A stretch of DNA of 64,000 nt from Rotaria socialis (Eukaryota; Rotifera; Eurotatoria; Philodinida; Philodinidae). The notes beneath the pieces were generated by a model. It did not search any database. It saw only the letters and a program-made list of their open reading frames with translations, and was not told the origin of the DNA. How positions within the stretch are numbered: the stretch's first letter is position 1; every line of letters starts with the position of its first letter. Shown in pieces: positions 56,801 to 64,000 of this stretch. The stretch spans positions 1 to 64,000 of the forward strand of contig CAJNYU010002266.1 in assembly GCA_905331475.1 (NCBI GenBank), written 5' to 3'. Made by a program: the position numbers and the translations under genes.

Positions 56801-58997
56801 TTTGATGAACGATTGTGAAAGACATCCTGTTTTGACTACAAACAGATGTAGTTGATGCGCATATACCCCGCACATAATTCTAATATTGAACGAAAACTAA
56901 CAGGTACACAATGGCTAATTTTAGTTCTGGCACGATAATCAATACAAGGTATCATCGACGAGCGACAAATTTTGTTAGTGCTAGTTGAACTGCCATCGTA
57001 CATCAATAGAGAACAATTTGATGAGGGTTCCCATGATGAATGAGAAGAATACTGTAGAGAAAAATTGGTTTTCAACACGAACATAATTAGAAGATTCCGT
57101 CGGTTGATCTGTGCAATTATAATTTCAGTAGCACAGTAAATAAAGAGGGAAATGTTTACAAACCATGGCTATTTGTCAATATGAAACCTTCAATTCATTC
57201 TCTTAGGTAGTTAATAGCACATAGAATCATGACGTAAATAAATTACAAATGAATGAAATATCTCGTTTTAGGACTTGCCATAGGCATATTTGCCAATGTT
57301 CTTGATACGTCTATTTGAATCAGAGACTTGAATGAAGTTTATCTGTTTTGATGCGGATAGTTTAGCTTCTTGCATATCGCAAAAGTCAATATGTAAAGGT
57401 GTTTTTGAAATCTTTTAACCTTACATAATGTTCTAAACAGAACGAAAATTCGAGCATTCATTTCATGAAAATACATAATTCAAGAAGCGGAAGTTAAAGA
57501 AATCATTAGATTTCACAATGAAATACTTTTCAGATCTATTATGCCTTTATTTGCAAACCGCTCTTGGGGGTCATACAAGGAAGTATTAGTCTGTATAGAA
57601 AAGAACATTTTGCCTTTCGAAAGTCCTCAAGAGAATTCTATACTAATTATACAACAAAAGCTCTATCGATACCATAGGGTAAATGCAACCAATTGGCATT
57701 TAAATATCATTGGATTGTATATAAATTATCGGCAAAACCAATAATTATTTTTATGATTCATAAAAAGCCGCTTTTCTCCAAAATAGAAATATCCACATTT
57801 TATTACAATCAACGCTTTTCACATCTTTATATATCACAAATTTGAATCATATATGATCAAAGATACCATCCAAATGAAACTAACTCTTGTTTCAAGAACT
57901 TTATAAAAAAAACGTTTGGCATATATCTACGCAATATTGTCGATCTGTTCTAAATCTCATCCACTATTTATAATCAGCGGTACCGACAACTGTCATAACT
58001 ATGAGCAAACAGAACCCCTGCCAACATTGGTCGCTGCAGCTGTTCTCATCTGTATTATCTTCAGGCTTGAAAACAAATCAAGACTACGCAATTCTGTGCC
58101 AATATGACACTTCCGAAAACAATGAAACATTCAAGAAAATATCATATCATAAAATATGACCTTTGATACTTTATCCGCGCTTGTGTTCTCAACGTCATAG
58201 AAATAAATCACATATCGACTTAACTTGCATAAATCTTGTGCATCCGATTCTCATTCCATCAATAATAATAGAACAGCATAACATCGATGAATAGCGTATG
58301 TTTGAGAAGTTGGACACTCAAATGATTGTACGAAAATTGCAAAACCACTAATTTAATATGAAAACGATCGGACTAATTAAATGCTACAATGTTAATTTGA
58401 CACGACGAAATTTACATATATCGAGTCTTGAATATTTACATTTTATAAAACAATCAAGTTCTCTCTTTATTTTCGTAAATATTTACATTACGGCTTGTCT
58501 AAACGTAACTCTGTGACAAGTTTTTTGTCGACCAAATTAGAAGCACTTAACATGCTTAAAAAGATTTAATGTTTATATATATTGATCATTGCCCTGCATG
58601 CATCCTTCTGTAAAAAAATCAAGTTGCTACATCGAAATGCGAGCTCAATAATTGTATCGTAAGTTAGAAATTATACAACAGCTTAGATGTTGTCCTGAAG
58701 AATGAGAGTAAGAACTGAATAGGCCATTTTGTAGAGAATCAAATTCTGTATTTGTGTTTTAAATTTCTTAGTTAGAAAATTGAAAATACGATTTTTGAAG
58801 ACTTTAAAACCGGGTTTTCGATGCCAAAACCCAATTTTTTTAAGAAAAAATGTTCAAATTCACAGTCAGTTCAAAAAACTGTACCAAGAAATACGCTTAG
58901 ATCTGTCTATATTGAAAAAAAAAGTTTTTAAAACTTGGTCAGCGAAGCAGTGCGTTACATGGACAAGTCGATTAACAAAAAAAGATATAGGATTTCC
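53819..58997. other. long gene-poor tract
   Basis: 5.2 kb without a credible gene. One minus-strand Cys-containing stretch (about 56900-57060) looks exon-like but has no partner exons. The remaining frames are low-complexity. No inverted-repeat element was recognised. Confidence 0.4.
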
Positions 58998-61900
58998 CTA
59001 TGATTGGCAATGTTTAGCATGAGCGTTATTCTGTAATTGTGCAAAATTTTTTGAATCACTAATCGATGAATTCGGCGGTGCTAATGATGGCATATTAGTA
59101 GTAAAAACAAATCTTGATTGACGTTTTTTCGGTTGTTGAATAAAACTTAATGAAAATTTTCTTTGTTGTGATTGGAATTTCATTTTTTCTTTTTCTTCTT
59201 CACGTTCTTCTTTTTCTATTAATGATAAACGATAACGAAATGATGTACGACGGCGATAGTCGCCTTCTGCGTCTTGATTAGAAAATGTACGAGAACCAAT
59301 AACTAATTTATATTTTGACACAGAACATGTAAATATATTATCACGATAAGGATTCAATGAATTTTTTCTATAGACGGTTCGATTATACGGATTTATTGTA
59401 TACGGAGATCGAATAGTACGTGCTACATTTAGATTATTAGAAATAATAGAACGTCCATTTCGATATAAAGGTTTGGCTGGCAGATCTTTCCAACGGCATA
59501 ATGTTCGTTTGAAACTATTTCGATAACGTTTGGACATTATATTGTACAGAACGGGATTTACAGTTGCTGACAGATAATATAAAATACCTACGGAAAAATA
59601 ATTTTATTAAAAATATGTTTTTTGTCTGAAAAAAATAATTAAGTGAAGTAGGAAAATTGATTATGATACGCTAGATGTTCTTAAAGAATGAATTATTAGG
59701 CTTGTTGTTCGATCAATGAATGAGCTCTCTATTACTAATTATAAGAAAATTTTGAAATAATAGATATGTTTTATTGCTGCAGTTCATGTTTCCCAATTAG
59801 CATAGCTTATTAAAGTTTAGATAGGATAGTGTCATTATTAGCATTGGTTAAAATACTGACACTGAGACTACAGTCAGTTTCATGAAATTTTGATCTTCAT
59901 GGACTAGATTTTCGATGTAGCAGATGATGAATCATATTAACCTATGCAAAAAAAAGTTTTCACTTTACGTGATTATGTCCTTATAATACTTCTTTGACTT
60001 TTCTTAGAACTAATTCTATGACATGTTGCCCTCTATCAACCAATGGAAATGTGACTGTGAAAATAACAACAGTAAATCGTGCTTCAAAATAATGAAACAC
60101 ATGAATATTTAATCTTCTTGTCTTCTGGCACTAATCTATTAGAATTGGTTTCGGATTAAAACACAGAAATAGCTCATGTAGACGGAGATAATAAAGCTAA
60201 TACGATTAGATTTTGTTTCAGTGATTTCACTATGAATAGACGACAGGGTCAAACTAACTAATTTCTATTGAATTGCATTCATTAATAATTTGACGTTTTA
60301 ACAATGAGTCGAGTTCAAGTCGAACTTGAATATTTTTGTATACTTGAAAATCTGATGTTTACGACCTATTTTTAAGGAAAATGATTTGTTTCAAAGATAT
60401 TAGATGTGTTCCAAGGCAGCTAATTCTACATTGAAATAATACTTTTCATCAGCAGTGCCGGATTCTAAGATTTCAGAACTCTTCAAGAACCCTGAACTCT
60501 AAAAGTCGCGTCGCCTCGCGAATAATTCACATTTTATCGCTCTAAGGACCGTTGCACTCTTAGAACTACTAGAACCCTCGGAACTCTTACAATCTTCAGA
60601 ACTCTTGAACTGAGTGTGTGTGTGTGTGTGGTGAGCATGCGAGTAGGTGTTTCTGTAATGCTAGCGATACATCCAAGATAACGTTCTGCAATAAACTCCA
60701 AGAGCCAATGAAAGATAAATATATGAGGAGTGTGCAAGTGCATGGAATATCTCGACGCTGAGCAAAATGTATGAAACTGAGATACTTTCTGGTAGCTGCT
60801 TGCTAACACGTGCCAGCAATAAAGTGAATTCATCGAAAACACTTTTGAAAAATGGACTGAGCGCTAGCGTGTGGTTCATCCGTAGCTTTTCAGACAAACA
60901 CCGTCCTGTCACTTTTCAACTCGCATATGATAGCAAAAAAGGCTCCTAACAGTTAGTTCGCAACGCTCGTTTCTCAAACTCCATTTAGTTCGGTAGTTCA
61001 GACACTGTATCAACCTAATAGCTTTCAATGGCGCCTCAAAGGTCAACACTTCTCGAAAACACATGGCTCACCTCGATCCATATAAATATCTGGAAAACGT
61101 CCCAGAGCTGCTAGGGCTCCAAAGGTTCTAAGAGTTTCATCAGATGCAATGCGTTCGAAATCTCTATCAGATAATAGTTCGAAGGGTTCAGGGTTCTTGA
61201 AGAGTTCTGAACTCCTGGAATCCGGTCGCGTCTCAAAAGCTTATTGTCATCACTCAAAACATTCTAGATAAACTGACTTAATAGTATGCTCTTTTTATTG
61301 CTTCGTAAAAAGATGTCTTTGGTAAAAACATAGTTTGCCATTAGGTTTTATCAAACACTACTGATCGAATTGAATCGAAATTCAAAATACCTGAAGCAAA
61401 GAAAAGTATTTCTTGAAATTTAGTTGACGCATCGGATGTGATATTTTCATTAGTTTTATCCAATAATCTTGTAACAAATGCTGTAATACGTTGTGTATGA
61501 AATGGTGCCCAACAAATAAAAAATGCAATAACAACCGCCACTAAATAAAAATAATGCAGCTTTTCAGAAAGCAATGAAATTCAAATTTCTTTATTTTTAC
61601 CCAACATTTTTAAAACTGCTCGTCTCGAATTTTTCACTGGTCGCGGTTTCAATGATGAAACAGCATTTTGTCGTAACCAAAAATGTTGCTGACCACGATG
61701 TCGTAGTACCAATTGTTCCTGTTTTGTTTCTTGATAATTATTCAATGTTCGATGACTCGCTTTATATAAAGTAATACCCATTAGGATATAAAGAACAGTT
61801 ATAACAACGATTGGTATAACAAAAACAAGAAAAGTTGTTACTGCCATGTAATATAACATTGGTTCCCAATAGTCGGGGCGAATCGCACATATACGACTAT

Positions 61901-63041
61901 CAAGAATTTCAATAGTTTGATTTCGAACTACAGCTTTTACACTAATAAACACGCCTTAATTGAAAAAAATTAATGGGCTTGTTTTTTTTTCACAAAAATT
62001 CTTTAATTTACCAGCGGTAAATGTATAAGGCACAGCCAATAAGAATGATAAAAACCAAACAATCATAATCATTTTAAGTGCGCGACTCAATCCACCAAGT
62101 ACTTTTTGTGATATAATAGGAAAGCAAATCGCTAAATAACGTTCAATTGTAAAACATAGAACTGTTAAAATTGACGCTGATGTTACAATTTCAAGAACAA
62201 CAGTACGAAATACACAAAATGGTTCGCCAAATATCCTAAATATATATATGTCGATATACAAGCTATTAGTCTAAGAAAATGTTTTTTTTTATACCATGGC
62301 CAAGATTCACAAATATTGTACATTTCTACAGATAAACCTAAAAATCAATGAAATATTCAATTAGAATTCTACCAAAACTTCCAATAGATAACTAAATCAT
62401 TTAAATTTTTGTTGTCTTTGAGCTATTATTATTATGTAGATCATTCAATTTTTCTAGAAAAACTGCAAATATTAATTTCATCATTGAAATAGCAAGAAAA
62501 AAAGAAATCAATAATCACAAGATCTTTTATCATTTTTGACAGTAATTTTCGATAACTTCCTATCTCACTAAATACACTATAATTTATGCGAAATAAGATA
62601 AAAACTTGGCGTTTCTATTTGATGACAACTAACGATATAGATTACCCTTGAAAGGCCTCATCGACTGCGCAAAACAAAACTGGAAAAATATTTACCAAGA
62701 CTAATTAATAGTAGATCAGAAACAGCAAGAGAAAAAAGATAGAAATTGGTTGGTGTGTGCATATCACGACTTTTCCATATTGTAACACATGTACCTAAAT
62801 TTAAAAACACAAATTTTCACTTACAAAAAACTATATATATGTATAACTAAGAATCTAACTTACAAAGATTTCCCATAAGCCCAGTAGAGAAAATGAATGC
62901 ATAGAGCGTTGTAAGTATTGGAAAAACAAATTTATCTCGACGTCGATGTCCGAGAAAATTAACCACACTTTTACTAAGTTCATCTTCTTCATTGAATGTT
63001 AAATTAAAATCTTTAGGTATTATATCCAGAGCCCCAATCAT
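58998..63041 (-). CDS. neuropeptide GPCR, neuromedin-U/pyrokinin/CAPA receptor class
   Basis: Seven minus-strand exons: 63041-62864, 62794-62696, 62337-62295, 62235-62012, 61954-61601, 61540-61391 and 59587-58998. All phases agree and give 545 residues. The joins rebuild class-defining motifs: GNLCTCVTIW (TM1), [19 protein letters not shown] (TM2), SWPW joined to [20 protein letters not shown] (an ERY variant of DRY), KML joined to [18 protein letters not shown] (TM6) and ASG joined to [15 protein letters not shown] (TM7, NPxxY). The N-terminus has an N-glycosylation site (NLT), and the tail is long (about 180 residues) and basic/Ser-rich. Such receptors bind amidated peptides (neuromedin U, pyrokinin, CAPA) and usually couple to Gq. 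The exact ligand here is inference. Intron 6 is 1.8 kb because of an inserted repeat. Confidence 0.92.
60458..61225. mobile_element. 768-bp inverted-repeat element in a receptor intron
   Basis: CCGGATTC at the left end and GAATCCGG at the right are inverted repeats. Just inside, TCAGAACTCTTCAAGAACCC pairs with GGGTTCTTGAAGAGTTCTGA. More GAACTCTT/GAACCCT words are scattered along both arms, and a (GT)n run lies in the left half (about 60612-60629). No convincing target duplication was found. It accounts for most of the unusually long intron 6 of the neuropeptide receptor gene. Confidence 0.6.
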
Positions 63042-64000
63042 TGAAGAGTAATCACCGGGAGTTTATTATCATCTTAAACTATATTTAATAAACCTTAGTG
63101 TCTTTTTGTTTTACTTACATATTAAGCGGAAACTATTTTGTCAGTTCTATGTCAATCCATATAGCTTGTTTTCTTTCTTTTCTTTGTGGAAATGTTTCTC
63201 GCACGAACAATGTCACATAGACAATTCTGACGACATAAATTATAGTCTTCACAGCTTCTCGTTCTTTTTTTTGTGTTTCTCGCCTCTTATTACAGCTATG
63301 TATCACTTTCCCATTTGTTATTTTCTCTGTGCGAACCGAAATTTGCAAGTGTTACAGAATCCAATGATTCATACGAACCAAAACAACTTAATAGAATTGT
63401 TTCTTTTTCCTTGGAGAATAATTGTTTTTATAAATAAAATAAAAACTAGTTCGACCGAATTGATAGTAAATAAATTACGAGAAGAACATCAATGAAATCA
63501 TTCTTGTGAAAACATTAATTATGCATTATGTTTAATCATTATTGAATAGCAATGACATGTGCTTGCGTATAGAGAAAAAAATCTGACGAAGACACTCAAG
63601 ATACTTTACTAATTTGGATCGAGGTCTCTACAAATAGTTTCCTAACATTTATAAAATTATTCAAGCAATAACTTTCAATCCTTTTATTTACACTGACAGA
63701 TAACAACACTGATTATAATAACAATCAAATACGTATGATTAATTCTATTCTATATTTAACTGTGGCATCGTTGTAAATCTACTCATTCGAAATGAATATC
63801 TATCGTAAACATGCGCACTCAGTGACAAAATCGATTCTGCACTTAAATTCAACTAGTTAGATTCATGCGCTTTATTTGTAATCGATAGTATCTAGAGGTT
63901 ATTCTAGTGAAAGTCATGATTGAATGTGTGTAGAAAAAAAACATTTTGAAGATGCCATGAAATAACCACCAACGATAAAAATATATGTCCGTTGACTTAA
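63042..64000. other. 5' flank of the neuropeptide receptor gene
   Basis: The receptor promoter must lie here. I see no other gene. The frame 63106-63495 is low-complexity (Phe/Ser/Cys-rich) and is not called. Confidence 0.45.

Noticed and set aside
56836..57084. Minus-strand Cys-containing exon-like stretch with a possible TCTACAG acceptor
   Set aside because: No partner exons, no signal peptide and no known domain; kept only as a hint.
58780..59022. 80-codon plus-strand frame (WSAKQCVTWTSRL...) overlapping the receptor's 3' end
   Set aside because: A transient resemblance to a SAM-type Trp motif does not hold beyond a few residues.

Overview
The window looks like nuclear DNA of a bdelloid rotifer (Adineta/Rotaria type). 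It is AT-rich and has GT-AG introns, many as short as about 54-100 bp. It carries protein families expanded in bdelloids (B-box/coiled-coil/NHL proteins, divergent rhodopsin-like GPCRs, an ectodomain starting AHFNGGTITW), a CHAP amidase of bacterial/trypanosomatid type, and internal TGTGGG-type repeats matching the bdelloid telomere unit. The species assignment is inference. Intergenic stretches reach 5 kb, which fits a larger Rotaria-like genome better than a very compact one.

Left part (1-23 kb): a secreted glutathionylspermidine-amidase-like CHAP protein (2315-3562) is followed by an intronless bacterial/fungal-type protein of unknown function (3995-4837). Two related GPCR genes (6362-7303 and 11721-12734) lie among short inverted-repeat elements, a GTACTT-palindrome field and a telomere-like repeat block (13.6 kb). 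Next come an RWD-RBR ubiquitin ligase gene (15116-18194), whose first intron holds a tRNA-derived element with a 15-bp target duplication, and a five-exon single-pass membrane protein (20355-22767).

Middle (23-46 kb): repeats and decay dominate. A TRPA-like ankyrin channel is a pseudogene (23952-27114), cut off at its 5' side by repetitive DNA. After it come a Cys-rich coiled-coil orphan, a small four-helix membrane protein, a 660-bp fold-back element, a SnoaL/NTF2-like protein (minus strand), an intact B-box/NHL gene (34273-36053) and a myristoylation-motif coiled-coil protein (minus strand). A broken NHL paralogue (43691-45279) shows patches of near-identity to the intact copy, suggesting gene conversion. 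Around 36.3-37.6 kb there are telomere-like repeats and the 3' end of a probable retroelement that is shared with 23.3 kb.

Right part (46-64 kb): a GPCR (minus strand) is followed by a long gene-poor tract holding a hAT-type element. A younger fold-back element with a 13-bp target duplication sits inside that element. The last gene is a seven-exon neuromedin-U/pyrokinin-class neuropeptide receptor (58998-63041, minus strand).

No operon-like co-regulation is evident. The common themes are neuropeptide/GPCR signalling, likely horizontally acquired enzymes, and dense non-autonomous transposons. Exon joins were deduced by eye from frame, GT-AG sites and family conservation, and are not backed by transcripts.
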